From Stromatinia cepivora (taxonomy: Eukaryota; Ascomycota; Leotiomycetes; Helotiales; Sclerotiniaceae), in the NCBI GenBank assembly GCA_014898415.1, contig RCTD01000003.1, positions 1,054,001-1,118,000 on the forward strand: a stretch of 64,000 nucleotides of DNA, read 5' to 3'. The position numbers and the translations under genes were made by a program. Under the pieces are notes generated by a model. The model saw only the letters and a program-made list of their open reading frames with translations. It had not been told where the DNA came from and made no database searches. Positions 46,925-59,748 of this stretch are shown here, piece by piece (position 1 is the first letter of the stretch; each line of letters begins with the position of its first letter).

Positions 46925-48256
46925 GATGGATTGCGGTCAGTAGAATTCAGCGATGAAGGAGCTTGGTTACTAAAGAGGTGGGTTGAGGACCGTGAGCTTT
47001 TAGAAAGGCTTTCGATTTGAAGATTGTGGTCCAAGAAAAGAGGTAACTTCCAATATATACCAGGTGAGCGGAGTGAGATCGGAATCTATTCGGACTGGGA
47101 TAATGACGTCGACAGACTACTAATCCTTCATATAACTCACGATATTTGGAAAAGGGGCACAGTTGATGATGATACCTGGGTACATATGCACTTGCGCGTA
47201 GACACTATTGAATTGACCCATCAAATAGCTTCAGCTATTTCTGTGGAAAGTATATGGATGTTGTTGGTGACTGTTGGAGATTCTTGTGCATGATAGGGGG
47301 GACTTGGTAAACAGCCAACATAGAAGTGGGGCTGTGCTTCGTTAGGATAAGCTTTTGTCATCTTTTCATGTCACCGAATACATTGCAGCTCATTGTATTG
47401 GACAAATGAGAGATTGTAGATATTATGGTAAGATCTTACATGATAAGAGGAGCAAAAAAGTGCCATTGACATGCAACTAGGAACTCAATCATAGGTATCC
47501 ATTCAAAAACTAACCTGATTCGAAAGAGGGAAGTGATATCGTTATATAGCCCTATACAGAGATGTCTCAATACAAGCAAGGGACTAGGCAGTTATCTGGC
47601 TAGAATCAATCATGGAGAGGTAAGAGTGCTTCTAAAGCACCGAGGAATTTTTTGAATCCCTGCCATACCTTACTTGTCAAGTACAAGTCATCGGTCGAAG
47701 AAATCTGCTCTTCACCACCGAGCTCAATCGAGGCGTGTTGTTCACTGAACTCGAGTTGGGAAGATGTTCGCTACAATAAGAATAGTCTCAGCTCTTTCAG
47801 CTTCTGGTTGGTTCAAGTCACCTAGCCTGACATCTACTGTAGTCGAGGTAGCAGGCATCGTCGGTCCCGCCTCATCCTCTCCAAAAGTAGCTTTGTTGCT
47901 AATTTTACATGACCCTTTGCTATTGTTTTTTCAGTGTCGTTTATATTTGCTGCTAAGGGAGAAAAACGATTGGATGTTTGCAAGAATTGATTTCGGTGTA
48001 TGGCCTTCTCTGAGTAGCGGGCTTAACGTCATTAAGCAAGCTGAAATGGCGGAAGAACAAGGCCCTATTGTAGATCACAGTGTCAGGCCTACTACAACGG
48101 CTTTGGTGGTGTTAGCTGATGGTGCCATGATGGAATTTGGGTCTGAAGTCAGGGCGAACACAGCTTCGTGAGCGGCTAGATACTTGAATGATAATTGATA
48201 GAAACACCATATACGACGGGTTCAGCGATTACACGACGACGACATGTCATTAAGGA
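46925..48256. other. Intergenic, no supported gene
   Basis: Frames of 89 and 135 codons on the plus strand (47024-47293, 47764-48171) lack domains. The minus strand near 48120-48160 begins MAPSANTTKAVVVGLTL but stops at once. Confidence 0.45.
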
Positions 48257-49196
48257 TCAATCTTCCATTTTGGAAAGGTAATTTTTCAAGAATCCCAGCC
48301 AAGATACACCGACGATAGCGAATTTTCGTTTCGGTATCATTTTCAGGGTAGCAATGATTAGAAGAGGCATAACGAGAGCAACAACGTCGGAGAAGAATGC
48401 GCTATTAAGAATCTTGGGATATTGATAGTTGTGAGTGCATCGGTTTCTACAGCCCAGTTATTGGAAAAATGAGGACGCCAGGTGAACAAAATCTTCCTAA
48501 GTTAGGAATGTCTGCGGCTCGATGCAATAGACGACTCACAATTATAGAGGCAATTCCCCATGCCGATATCATGCAGATAAGGATATTTGAAGCTCAGGTG
48601 AATTTTTGAGGAATGAATAATTCGTTTGTAAAGCAGCAGCACGGATAATTTGACGACGGCCAGAGATGTCACGCTTTCTGATCAAATCACCTTTTCGAGG
48701 TATGCATCAATACCTTCAGAACTCGGACAAATACGGCGATATTGAACCGGCCTTGAGAGCAGTCACTCTCTCGGCAATCTCTTCAACTTCTATAGGCTTT
48801 CCAATCACGCCTTTTCCCACAGCGGCAATAAAATTAATGCCGGGGCCGACGTATAGAATCTGCTGAAGCTCAATATATGATTCATCATTTCTACTGGTTG
48901 TTACATACGAGTGCCACGACAACTATCCAATCATTGGCTCCTGGGCTGATTCGATTCTTCCAGCTTGGAAGCGCAAGACTACGAGGATTATTGCAAGCAC
49001 TGGTAATACAGTGCTTACTTCTATGGAGCCCCGAGCTCTGCCGTCCATGATTACTCGGTATGATGTTGTCGATCATGATAGCTAGGTCGGCAATAAGAAT
49101 GACTAAAGCTAGGGGTACTAATGATTGAAACTGAATAGCGCCTTGGTTGATCTTTTGTGGAAACGGGCGGCCTTGCGATGTTACATAGCCTGACAC
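48257..49196 (-). pseudogene. Decayed rhodopsin/PTH11-type seven-helix membrane protein
   Basis: Minus-strand pieces in order match the fungal rhodopsin-like integral membrane family. A span VLAIILVVLRFQAGRIESAQ is followed, one frame over, by PGANDWIVVVAL, the counterpart of the family's GxDDWLxxxAL. Next comes an intron-like GTATGT...CTTCAG of 46 bp, then LQILYVGPGINFIAAVGKGV with the GKxIEV loop (GKPIEV). A further span SDVVALVMPLLIIATLKMIP with the basic loop KRKFAIVGVSWLGF follows at about 48310-48420. Stops and shifts separate the pieces (for example SEF followed by TGA). The middle helices cannot be followed and no C-terminal part is seen past the TGA at 48257. Read as a dead receptor-like gene. 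Confidence 0.5.
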
Positions 49197-49746
49197 ATCA
49201 TACCTTAGATTATCACCGGCCGTAGATTGACTCTACCGCAATGCTGTTGCAGATTTTATTGCTGGTATGCAGATATCGTTTTGCATATTTACCTACATGC
49301 TTGGTGGCATATAATACTCTTGTAGTTTTGATAAGATCCCGCCGAACTTAGATGAAGAATTTGCTGCAGATTAGTTTCTTGAAACTTGCATAGAAAAAGA
49401 TCGTCGGTCAACTGTTGGAGGATGATCCTATCTGAAGCTTTTCCGCTTGTAAGTCTTACATGTTCGTGGGTATGGAAATTAATGGATCATTGGTGGAATA
49501 CATGTTTCTTTCAGATATGACTGCATATATAACTGCGGATGGAAGCCTTGGTTGAAATGTGATAGTCAGCATATCATAAATAGTCATTACTATCATTTAA
49601 CAATCATGGTGCTCATTTCAGATTAGTGTTATTTGGAAAGATGTTATTGCAAATCCCTATGCCCCCGATTAATTGGATTCATCAAAACCTATCCCCTTTT
49701 CCGAATGGTGTCCACCGTAACACCTCTTGACTGATCCCATCGAAAC
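49197..49746. other. Intergenic
   Basis: No supported gene; 3' region of the MYND-finger gene at its right end. Confidence 0.5.
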
Positions 49747-50568
49747 CTATTTCCTCTTCAAAACACTATCCAGCCTATCATTCATCTCCATGAGACCATT
49801 CTCTTGTCGTTCACCATCCGCTACCTCCGCGAGACCCAATTCCAGGGGTGTAGTCGAAATAAAAAATTTCTTCGCCGTTTCCAAATCCGCCATTGTAACA
49901 TCCCTAGTCTTTGCCTTCCCATCACAATCCGACCACGTAATCCCAATCATAACAAACGGTCCCATCCAATCTCGCGGCCATCCCGTGAGTTCCTCTATAC
50001 TCAAATTCTTGCTACATCCATCCAGTATTTCGCCTGCTTCCAAACCATACATAACGCTAAGAGTCCAATCTTCTGGATCACTAATTCCTGGAGCTGATGC
50101 CCAACTCTCAATCACATCTTGGATTGTGGCAGCAGTAGTATTTGCTCCATGAGCCAGTATAGGAGCAGGAAGCGGAACATCGTAGGGATGACAATCATGA
50201 CAAGCCTGACAAACGATACATTCGTTGCAAGAGGGGACACATGGCGTCGGGGTGGCAGTAGGACACGGAATCCAACACACAGCAAGGTTTGATCTCTCGG
50301 GGGGAAAATAAAACGCGAGTTTGCAAATAGATAACGGGCGTGGCATCCTCTTGCTAATCCAGCTTATGCAGGTCGTTTGATGGGTTCCTCTACAAGCCAG
50401 CGAACAGTAATACGCGAAATTAGTGCACATACAGAGATACCCTTGATTTTTTATCTGTGTGTCGCAAATACTGCATGGAACTGACCCAGCGTTCGTTTGC
50501 GACGCTGTTAAGTCTGGTAGCGTGAATGTCAGCATTTGCTGATTTATAATAGGCGGCCAATTATTCAT
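49747..50568 (-). CDS. MYND-type zinc-finger protein
   Basis: Single exon of 273 residues from ATG 50568. Residues about 32-67 form a MYND-like finger: CSICDTQ, then CMC, YYCSLAC, and H...C in RGTHQTTC, the Cys/His spacing of the family, which mediates protein-protein contacts. A second Cys-rich patch (CVPSCNECIVCQACHDCHPY, about 110-130) is additional and may bind metal too. The C-terminal half (IESWASAPGISDPEDWTLSV ... WPRDWMGPFVMIGITWSDCD) is probably a folded domain of unknown type. No SET domain is present, so it is not a SMYD methyltransferase. Role unknown. Confidence 0.8.
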   Translation of the reverse strand: MNNWPPIINQQMLTFTLPDLTASQTNAGSVPCSICDTQIKNQGYLCMCTNFAYYCSLACRGTHQTTCISWISKRMPRPLSICKLAFYFPPERSNLAVCWIPCPTATPTPCVPSCNECIVCQACHDCHPYDVPLPAPILAHGANTTAATIQDVIESWASAPGISDPEDWTLSVMYGLEAGEILDGCSKNLSIEELTGWPRDWMGPFVMIGITWSDCDGKAKTRDVTMADLETAKKFFISTTPLELGLAEVADGERQENGLMEMNDRLDSVLKRK

Positions 50569-53500
50569 CTTAACGGATATGTCTTTTTGACTGTAATGAG
50601 GAGTGGCTGGGTAATAATTCTTCGTTCTCTATCGCATCCGAATATCTCTCACAATTTCGATCGAAAGTGAATGACGGTGGTGTTGTTTGAAAGTAAAAGA
50701 AGCTTTTGGCTTTGGAAGATGTTGTTTGTGGAAGAAAGAGAAGTGATGGAGTCGCAGGAAGCTATGTTGTATTTAAGTCGCGTCTGTTATGTACATTTCT
50801 TTTAGTAGTGTTCGCAAGCTCTAGTGCGGCATGTGATAATCGAGTGAAAAAAATACCGTAGAGAAACTTGGGACGGTAGTATGCAAAATGAAGAAATTTG
50901 AGGAGTTCTTTGCTGATAGTCAAACCTGAATCGAAAATATTCTTGCGAATGAGTCGGAAATCAAGGGATGTGGAGAAAAGTTGAGGTTGTTGCTCTATTC
51001 AGATCATCTTACATGAGATGATTACGATGGCCATTCATTGTATTCGACTATGACCACTGCTATTTCAAGGCAAGAAGCTAGAGTGATCTATAACCTTCCC
51101 GCGTTAATTCACTCTCATCTTCAATGAATATCTTTGTTTAAATGGCAACACTTGAAAGAGGATTGCCAATCTTCAATCGTGAGAATTCCTGAAGCTAGTT
51201 TCCTTCTTGAACACATATGGTACAAGCAATATATATATACTGTATAATTCAATTGATTCTAGATATCGGTGTCCAGCTGAGTGGATCTATCTAGTTTTTT
51301 TGACTTCTCCGTCAGAAATCAGAAGCGGGGCTCTAGCCATATTAAACCGTTCAATTTGTCATCTTCTAGATTCACAGTGGATGTAAATATATCAAAGAGA
51401 CCTGCAGCATCTCATAGCATTATTTCAAGTGTTGAGCAGTCATCAACTATCATGCTTTATCCATTGGGAATATCTGGCCGCACTCTTAATCCTTTGTTTG
51501 ATTATGCCGCCGTGTTATCGGACTAACTCCCGCTCGCTCTCTAGCCTCCCATACACGACCGTGATTGTGTGAGCTTTATTGAACATAATTTTCGACAGTC
51601 CTTCGTCACCTCATCATAAGTCTTGTATCAAACTCAGGTCTCATAATTCTGGTGTCTCAACTCGCATAATTCGTTACCACGGTTCTGAAATCTGAACCCA
51701 AGATTCGTAGCATGACCTTGTATACAGACATTGAGGACTAAGTATCTTGTCTCGTTTTAGTCACATGGTACTGCAAGCATAGTTTTAGTGATTGTCCTGA
51801 AAATCCCATCGTCTTCTCGTCTATATCAGGAAGAGGTATCCGACGTGCTGTGTTATCATGTAACACTGCGTGTGCAACAGCCGGGTTTTCGTGTTTAGAC
51901 AGGGTGCATAAGTTAGATCAATATCAAGAGGATCCAAGATAAGTTCTTGAATCATGGTTTCCCATTTCTTTCCAAAATTTGCTCGATTATGAGACCTAAG
52001 ATATTATATGCGTGGTTATTGTAGATAGATTTAGTCATTGGATCTCAGTGTAATGACAAGAGGTAGTAGGACCAAGTTCCTTCCGCGGACCTGACATTTG
52101 CTGTTTCATATCGCACCAGATCTGACCAAGCTTCTTAGGGGCATTTCGTGGAGATGTTTTCGTGCCTTTGAATGTTTGGTATTGAGTCTCTGTTCTTGAA
52201 AGATTAAACGGCTTGAAAAAGGTAAATTGAGGCCGAAGTTATGCATATTCGTGGAATTATAAAGATTAGACCCTGATGGTAGTGTGCCCATCCCAAAAGC
52301 ATTGCAGGCAGAGTATTGCATTCGGAATTTACCATCATGTGACATTGTGCAAGCAGGGCAAGGGGAACGAGGTGATCGGAATCCAGCAGTCGATCGGAGC
52401 ACTTAAAGAATAGCGTATCTCAAGAAAATATCATTCAGGTCTGGTAGCCATATTGCCAGTTCACAGACAGGCTAGTGATGGAATTAAACTGGCCAATGAA
52501 ACGATTGAACTAGCAGCACGACTAATTTTGATAATATGATTTGGCAAATTGAAGTATGGATTCACAGGTCGACAACAACTGGTCTGGACATCAGGTTCTC
52601 TGTCGGACTTTTTGACTCGGTCATTCCAGTCATCATCGAGACAAAGGGAGGGCAAGGTGGAGAAGGTGGAGAAGGTGTTTAATGCTCAAAATCTTGACCG
52701 TATTGCTAGGATTGAGATAGAATAGACTTCCAATATGATGGAACACCTTCGGTTGATGGGTTATGATAGAAAACTGGCGATATTTCACCATGCTTCTTTT
52801 CTGGAATGTCAACATAATAAGTGTGTGAAAAGCCTGTTCCCCTTAAGTCCTAGACAGGCTGACAGCAACTAACTTAAGAAGAACTATATTCCCAACAGAC
52901 TTTATAGAAGAGACTATTCACAGTCTAGCGCTGCTGCTTCCCAGGACTGTAGAATGCGGTTTAAGAAAGTGAGTGCCTCACACAGGCTTGATAAGAAAGC
53001 CATTCAATGCGGTCGTCTTCGGGCGGAAGATAGACATATTGAGGGTTATCTTGAAAGAGGTCTTCAATGAAGCAGAGCCAAGTATCATATCTCAATGGCG
53101 GTATGATAGGGGAAAAAGAGTATAATGGTATGCATTCTGGGTTGCGATATGGGTTCTTCTTCTAACTGTGATATTTGGGATTTCTCAATCAGTCGAGGGC
53201 GCTTTGCAAGTCTACAAAGCATTCCAATCACCACAGTGAAGCTGGCTATTTTGCCATGGCTCTGGTGCTAGCCATGAACATTCTCTAACCATTTTTGGAT
53301 GTGGTTTTGTATGAAATGAGATGAGATTTTCAACGATTGATGCATGGCCTGTATTAAAATAGTTCTGCAAGTAAAAGAACTATCAATTTATGAATTATGG
53401 GATAGCAACGTTACAAACCAATTTAAATGTAAAGGCTGGTTGTCGTTTCGAGATGATTACTCAAATCATGTTTACTCCCAACGCATGACATCGCTTACGT

Positions 53501-53829
53501 AATCCTCCACCTCTGTTACGCCCACTTCATGACAGCTTCAGTTGTCGTTCTCAGAACAACAGTTGCACATCTCATCACTTTCCATCTACGAATCATTTCA
53601 AACCATTTCGACATACAAATTTTGGTCTTTAACTCTTGTGAATTATTTGTACTCTTAGTGAACAATTCTGGTAATTAAATTGTGGTGGTCGTGAAGGTGC
53701 GGTATCTTATCTTTTGGGTTCGTCGTCCTTGGAAAAGACGAATTGAGGACTTGTAGCTATTCTAACTATCTTGACCAGTTATAATTACCCCTGAACCCCT
53801 TTAATTCTCGTCACCGACTAGCATTCAAA
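50569..53829. other. Long intergenic region, no supported gene
   Basis: Over 3 kb with only short frames. The plus-strand frame 51281-51526 (ending LGISGRTLNPLFDYAAVLSD) and the minus-strand frame 52106-52402 read somewhat like protein but have no recognised family or partner exons. The last 200 bases are the SPT10-like promoter. Confidence 0.45.
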
Positions 53830-55677
53830 ATGCCTGCCATGCTCGACGACCCCAGTGCTCCCACAATTTACCGAACTTCAGGTTCCGCACCCTTCCCAGA
53901 TCCTCACGATGCGAACCCCGCATTACCCCTCGATGTATATCCTCGACAGGTCACTTTACGTGACCGAGTGACAATCGCTACAATCGTACCTTTTGCGTCC
54001 CAAAGTCAGGTTCCTCCCTCGCTTCTCGCATATCTAAGCGACCAATTCAAGAAGGAGGTCGAATTGGGCGACACATATCCTATGATTGATACCTTGCCGC
54101 AAGAGAAGTTTGCATCTTATTGGTTTCAAAATTTCGGTGCAGTAATGCTTCTCGGTAGTCTCGAATCCGCAGATGAAGTAGTCGAAGGCAAGAATTGGGC
54201 TGCAGAATGCTTAGGGAGTTATTATATCAAGCCTAACTACCCGGGACGCAGCTCTCATGTCTGCAATGCAGGATTTCTTGTCACAGATGCTGCGCGAGGC
54301 AGAGGAGTCGGACGTCTACTAGGAGAAAGCTATCTCGACTGGGCTCCACGACTCGGCTACACATACTCGGTCTTCAATCTCGTATATGAGACGAATGTAG
54401 CTTCTTGTCGCATTTGGGATGCGTTAGGCTTCAAACGTATTGGGCGTGTCAAGGGTGCAGGAAACCTCAAAAGCTATCCGGGGCAATTCATCGATGCTAT
54501 CATATATGGGCGGGATTTAGGGCCAGATGGCTCCGACTTCGTGAGTGAAGAACGCTTCGATAAAATCAAATTCTACTTGAAACATAAAGAATATCCATCG
54601 GGTGCTGATCGCGCGGAAAAAAGCAGACTTCGTAGCGCGGCCACACATTACAAACTACTACCGGGCGAAGATAAGCTCATGCTGAAAGGGAAGGAAGTCA
54701 TTAGTGATCCGCAAAAGCAATATGAGATTGCGAGGGGTATACATGTACTACAGCATGGAGGAATCAACAAAACCACAGCTATTATTGCCGAGAAATATCA
54801 TTGGGTTAGAATCAAGGAGACGGTTAGTCTTGTAATTAAGAACTGTGGAGAGTGCAAAGAGTTGGGAAAAGCACCAATTGTCAAACCAGATTTCCAAATC
54901 CAGTTACCTCGTCAACCTACCCCTAAAAGTCAAAATGTAACCAATGCAGGCATACTATCTCTACCAGAGCAACAACAACAACATTATCATAAACATCAGC
55001 AACCACAACCATCTCATTTGCAGCATGATTTCCAACAAATCCAACACCACCATCATGACCACACCAGTACATCCGTATCGCCACAAGTTCTAAACCGCAG
55101 ACTACCACCCCCCTCTCCCCATTCTCATAGCAGCCCCACCATCCACCACAAACAACATCAACCACCCATTTCCCAAATGCAACTCCATCATGCAGAAACC
55201 CGTACACAATCTCAGGCTCAATCCCAATCTCATCTTCCATCGCATAGACATCCCACCACCGATTACTTACAAATAGACCCGCAAATCATGGATTACACAC
55301 ATACATCTCATTCTCCACATCCACATTTTGAAGCGCATCATGCACATGAAACAGATTCTTTCCAGGCGATGTTGGGAGACAGAGATGTAGATGCAGATGC
55401 GGATGCGAATGTAGAAGATGGCGGAAGCGGAGTGGATGGGGATATTGATGATATGCTCATAGACCACGATGAAGTAGAGATAGAAAGACAAGATGGGGAC
55501 ATAGGAACAGCGGAGCGAAATCATATCGGGAGTGAAATAAATAGTGACGGCACGATGAATGATTCGACGCGAAATGGAAGACATAAATCTCATCATGAGG
55601 ATGAGGATGTGATGGCTACGGCGAGGGCAGCGCAGGATATGATTTCGAGGGGTGTAATGCATGAAAATACGGGATGA
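53830..55677 (+). CDS. SPT10-like acetyltransferase / DNA-binding regulator
   Basis: Single exon, 615 residues. N-terminal GNAT domain (about 40-230) with the acetyl-CoA loop DAARGRGVGRLLGESYLDWA (153-172) and the strand YETNVASCRIWDALGFKRIG. Downstream, an integrase-type HHCC zinc-binding module: H305-x3-H309-x29-C339-x2-C342 (IHVLQHGG ... NCGECKEL). GNAT followed by an HHCC finger is the arrangement of yeast Spt10, which activates histone genes through their upstream elements. The C-terminal 260 residues are Gln/His-rich then Asp/Glu-rich and probably disordered. Yeast Spt10 binds DNA as a dimer through its finger region; the same is inferred here. ATG 53830 has a good context (tcaaaATGcc). 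Confidence 0.82.
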   Translation: MPAMLDDPSAPTIYRTSGSAPFPDPHDANPALPLDVYPRQVTLRDRVTIATIVPFASQSQVPPSLLAYLSDQFKKEVELGDTYPMIDTLPQEKFASYWFQNFGAVMLLGSLESADEVVEGKNWAAECLGSYYIKPNYPGRSSHVCNAGFLVTDAARGRGVGRLLGESYLDWAPRLGYTYSVFNLVYETNVASCRIWDALGFKRIGRVKGAGNLKSYPGQFIDAIIYGRDLGPDGSDFVSEERFDKIKFYLKHKEYPSGADRAEKSRLRSAATHYKLLPGEDKLMLKGKEVISDPQKQYEIARGIHVLQHGGINKTTAIIAEKYHWVRIKETVSLVIKNCGECKELGKAPIVKPDFQIQLPRQPTPKSQNVTNAGILSLPEQQQQHYHKHQQPQPSHLQHDFQQIQHHHHDHTSTSVSPQVLNRRLPPPSPHSHSSPTIHHKQHQPPISQMQLHHAETRTQSQAQSQSHLPSHRHPTTDYLQIDPQIMDYTHTSHSPHPHFEAHHAHETDSFQAMLGDRDVDADADANVEDGGSGVDGDIDDMLIDHDEVEIERQDGDIGTAERNHIGSEINSDGTMNDSTRNGRHKSHHEDEDVMATARAAQDMISRGVMHENTG

Positions 55678-56288
55678 GTGCGTGGGATATGCGGTTATGG
55701 GTAATCATGGATATAATATTTAATATGGAAGATGATAAATAATCATTATTTGACACTGGCGGTGGATTTTGAGATCCATACCATCTATCTATCACCGGCT
55801 CGTGGCTGGCGGCTGGCAGCGGCGACGAATAATAGCGAGTGTGGCACGGTACGCAGAAAGTAAGGGCAGGACATCATGTATACCAAAAGACCACAGGTAA
55901 CACCATAATCCTCTCATGAAGCCGTCCTATTATTAGTTCAGGAGATGCGCCATCGTTATTTACCTAACATCACAGTATGTACAGGCGGCAGGGGGTCTTC
56001 AGGAACCACATATCTGCATTATTAAAGAGATGGCATCTTAGAGAGACAAACTCCTGACCAATGACGCAGAAGAAAGCTTCACTGTACAGAACAATAAAAT
56101 TAGGCATAAGCGAGGGGTGGACTTTTTGAATTTTGAGGCGCTAGTATGTACTTAATCATACATCTAGCACTCCGATATCATATCATAGAATAATCATCTA
56201 CATATCGGATTTTGTCCTCGCCCATCATGCATACACCTTGATCCCCTGCGTCATTCATGAATCATGATCCCTCTTTGCCATCTATCAT
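55678..56288. other. Intergenic between convergent genes
   Basis: 3' regions of the SPT10-like and CCT7 genes. Nothing else recognised. Confidence 0.6.
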
Positions 56289-58130
56289 TTATCGTCTCGG
56301 CATACCTCTTCCTCTACCTCTCAATGCTCTCTGTGCTGCTCCCGGAGGTAAGCCTCTTTGTGGAGCTTGTGGTTGCGCGCTCTCTTCGTTCCTAATGGTC
56401 TCGTCCACGCTCAAAATCAAACAACTAGCTTCGGTTGCTGCTTGGATGGCATTAACCTTTACCAATGCAGGTTCCCAAACGAATGCTTCCATATTATCTG
56501 TGATACCTTCACCCACGAAATCAACACCAGCCCATACATTTCCTTTTCTATGTTCCACGCGGAGCTTGTTAAGGACATCTGTAGCATCGAAACCTGCGTT
56601 ATCGCAAAGTTGACGGGGAATGACCTCAAGGGCCTTTGCGAAGGATTTAATGATTGCTTGTTGTTTGTTTCGGATGTTGTTATCGGCGTAATGGTGGAGA
56701 TAGGCTGATACCTCCATTTCGCAAGCTCCACCTCCGGCAACAATTGTGTTGTTCTTGATAGCGCGCTTGACGATCATGATGGCATCGTGAAGGGAACGTT
56801 CAACTTCGGCGATAAATTGCTCGGCACCTCCACGGAGGACTAATGTGCAAGTCTTTGCTTCTGGGCAGTCTTCGAAAAAGTTGAAGCGCTCACCACCAAT
56901 TTGACGCTCTTCGAATGAACCGCAAGTTCCGAGGTGCTCGGGTTGGATATCAGAACAAGTAGATTGAATAGATCCTCCTGTGGCTTGGATGATGCGTTCA
57001 AGATCGTCAGATGCTACGCGGCCGGCACAGAAAATATCTCTATCCGCAAAATATTGTGTAGCAAGATCACCAATAGGTAGCTTAGAAAGGACGATCTTTG
57101 CGCCAGTTTTGTATAGAGCTTCCATCTTGTTGTAAATAATTTGCCATTCGGCATCGACGATGGCTTGGTACTCTGAAACTTGCTCAACACGGACTTCTGC
57201 GTTGTCTTTCTCGGACTTGAGCTCCAGTTCGACATTTAAGCACACGATTTTAGGGTTTTTGAAGGATTTTGGCTGTTGTTCGAATCCGGCATATGAGAAG
57301 GTCTTTTTGAATGCAACACCGTTAACAAACAGTGAGTCGGTAAGGGAGCCACCTGGAATTTTCTTCATGCCGATGAGTTTTTCGTTCAAATCTTCCTGAT
57401 CTAATGTCATAACTGCATCAACAACCACTGTGTATTGTTAGCTCTCCCTCCCTACTACAAGACTTTGGGGCTATACTCTTTGTGAAGAATCCGGTATTTC
57501 TCTTGATCAGTTTACTGCTCATAGCAGTTCCAGCCAATTTTATCAGAGTTTCCCTCTGGTTACCCTCACTTGTATTAACAGCGATTTCCTTGATTTTGTT
57601 GACGGCCATCGCAGAAGCTCTTCTCAGCCCCTTAATAATTGTCTGCGAGCTGACTCCTTGCTCGACATGATCCTTGATCTCCTTCAAAATTTCACCTGCC
57701 AAAACAACAACAGATGTTGTTCCATCTCCTACTTCGGCGTCTTGTGATCGAGAGATATCGGTAAGGATTCGTGCTGCGGGGTGAACGACGTCAAGTAACT
57801 ACGCAGTCAGATTTTGGAAGATACAGTATACGGAGATCTCTGCTGAAGAGAAGCTTACCTTCATAACAGTAGCACCATCATTAGTGATAGTTTGCCGTCC
57901 ATTTTCATCAACAAGTAATAAATCCCCACCATATGGTCCCAAAGTGCTCCTTATTGTGTTTTGGACGGCTAAACAAGCATTTATGTTGCTAATAATCTGT
58001 CCCTTTCCCTGCGAAGAATCCGTGCCTGCATTACACACCTACATCAGTATCCGCTGTGGTAAAAGCAATATCTGAAGTACTTACCCTCTTTCAGCACAAT
58101 AATCGTTGGAGTCTGGCCACCGAACGACAT
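56289..58130 (-). CDS. cct7: Chaperonin TCP-1/CCT subunit eta
   Basis: Four exons: 58130-58085, 58025-57859, 57798-57477 and 57427-56289, with introns of 59, 60 and 49 bp; 557 residues, the usual length. Begins [20 protein letters not shown]. Group II chaperonin motifs are present: [39 protein letters not shown], the ATPase loop [15 protein letters not shown], and in the equatorial C-terminal half [16 protein letters not shown] and [14 protein letters not shown]. The apical part ([20 protein letters not shown]) and the ending [20 protein letters not shown] match the eta subunit. It is one of eight subunits of the cytosolic ring that folds actin and tubulin. The C-terminus ends in a Gly/Arg-rich tail ([13 protein letters not shown]). 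Confidence 0.96.
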
Positions 58131-59748
58131 TTTTGCAATAGACTCTCTTTATAATACGAATTAGAAAGACGCCGTAATCACCGAGAAATCGCACTTGCAG
58201 GTATGTAAGAGAGCGTTGCTGGGGTATGAAGAGAACTCTCAAAGCTTCGCTGCCACTACCTGATAATTGTAGTTCAACTTTTTTCGCGTCGCGATTTTTG
58301 CTATCATGTCATTTGTAGATGACCGCAATCTATTACACGTGAGATAAGTTTTCAGCCACCCCCACTAGACACAATGTTCCCGGTGAGCTGCCTTCTGAGT
58401 TTACCGGTAATCAGCTACCGGTGAGCTTAATTTGAGGAAAACGAGGGAGAAGTTAATGTCTCTGTAAACACATGGCCGTGTAGGCCTCGTCTTGGAAAGA
58501 ACGGATTGAACTTTGTATCACGTCGACGACTCATCGGATGATTATCGCTGTCAACGCATGAGGCTTTACCAGCTCAATGCCATTATGATCTAGCATGAAT
58601 GGGTACATAATAACCGTCAATGGTGTCACAGCCCCCCCATCTAATTCCAAATTCCATTATCAATACATACCTCATTTTCTACTCGTCCCGCAAAATTTAC
58701 ATTCATATAGGTACCTAGATATACCTTCTGATCTAGAGATAAGTTCCTTGGTAGTATCTCCAAGAGCAAGATCATAGCATAGAGCAGAGCCCGGTTCTGA
58801 TTCTGCCCCTATCCCAATCAGTCCTCGCCACACAAGTGAAGTGTAGCAACGCATTGTCACCTCACTCGCCATCCATCATTACACATATCGTCTCTAATAA
58901 ACGAACAATGATCCAAGTTCCATCATTACCATCAACAATGGGCCATAATTGCATTGATACAGTCCCTTCCATCCACTACTTAAAAAAATGAAAGCATACA
59001 ACTCCGCTTCTCCTCATCCTTCGCTTCAAAATCCCCAAGTCATCAATTCCGGCTGCCTATAAGTATACCCTCCAATTAACCTATATAACCTTCTCAAGAG
59101 GAAAAAGTACTTCCTTCCAGATTAATCTGGATACGTCTCCCGGTCCTGTCTCATACTTGAAGTAATGCTTATTCAACTCAACCAATTTTGCCAGATCTGA
59201 AGCTTCGATCTATCGCCCCGGCGATAGTGTTTCTAGAAAGATTATAACGGGATTTTATACTGTAATAGCACTGAAATATTCGAATTCACGGGAAAGGAGA
59301 AAAGTATCCAGGTAGCAGGCAAGGGATCATGAGGATCGAATCAGGAATGATGGGATTCTGGAACAAAATTTGAGAAAATGTCAGGTTGGTATCGATTGGT
59401 ATAATAGCTGAGCAAATAATTTCCAATCACCACTTAAGTTTTCTGATCGAGTTGGTTACTATCAAATCCTCTTGACCTCGTACGCAGGCACAGCTAAATA
59501 ATTTGCAACAGCATTGACGAAACTAAGAGCACAGATTCACAGATTCACAGATTCACAGCCATGTAGCAATATCAAAATCACAAAACAGCAGACAAACAAT
59601 CTAAGAAATATTATTTTAAATAACTCAAGCTTCATAAATAATTACATATAGATTTCTCCAATCCATTTCCTCAATTCCCCCATTCTATTTCCCTCATCTT
59701 GTACTCCACTTCTCCGTTTTCACTGCACTATTTTCCTCAATTGACTCT
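58131..59748. other. Intergenic, promoter side of cct7
   Basis: No supported gene. A CACGTG lies at about 58335. Three tandem copies of acagattca occur at about 59529-59555. Confidence 0.5.
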
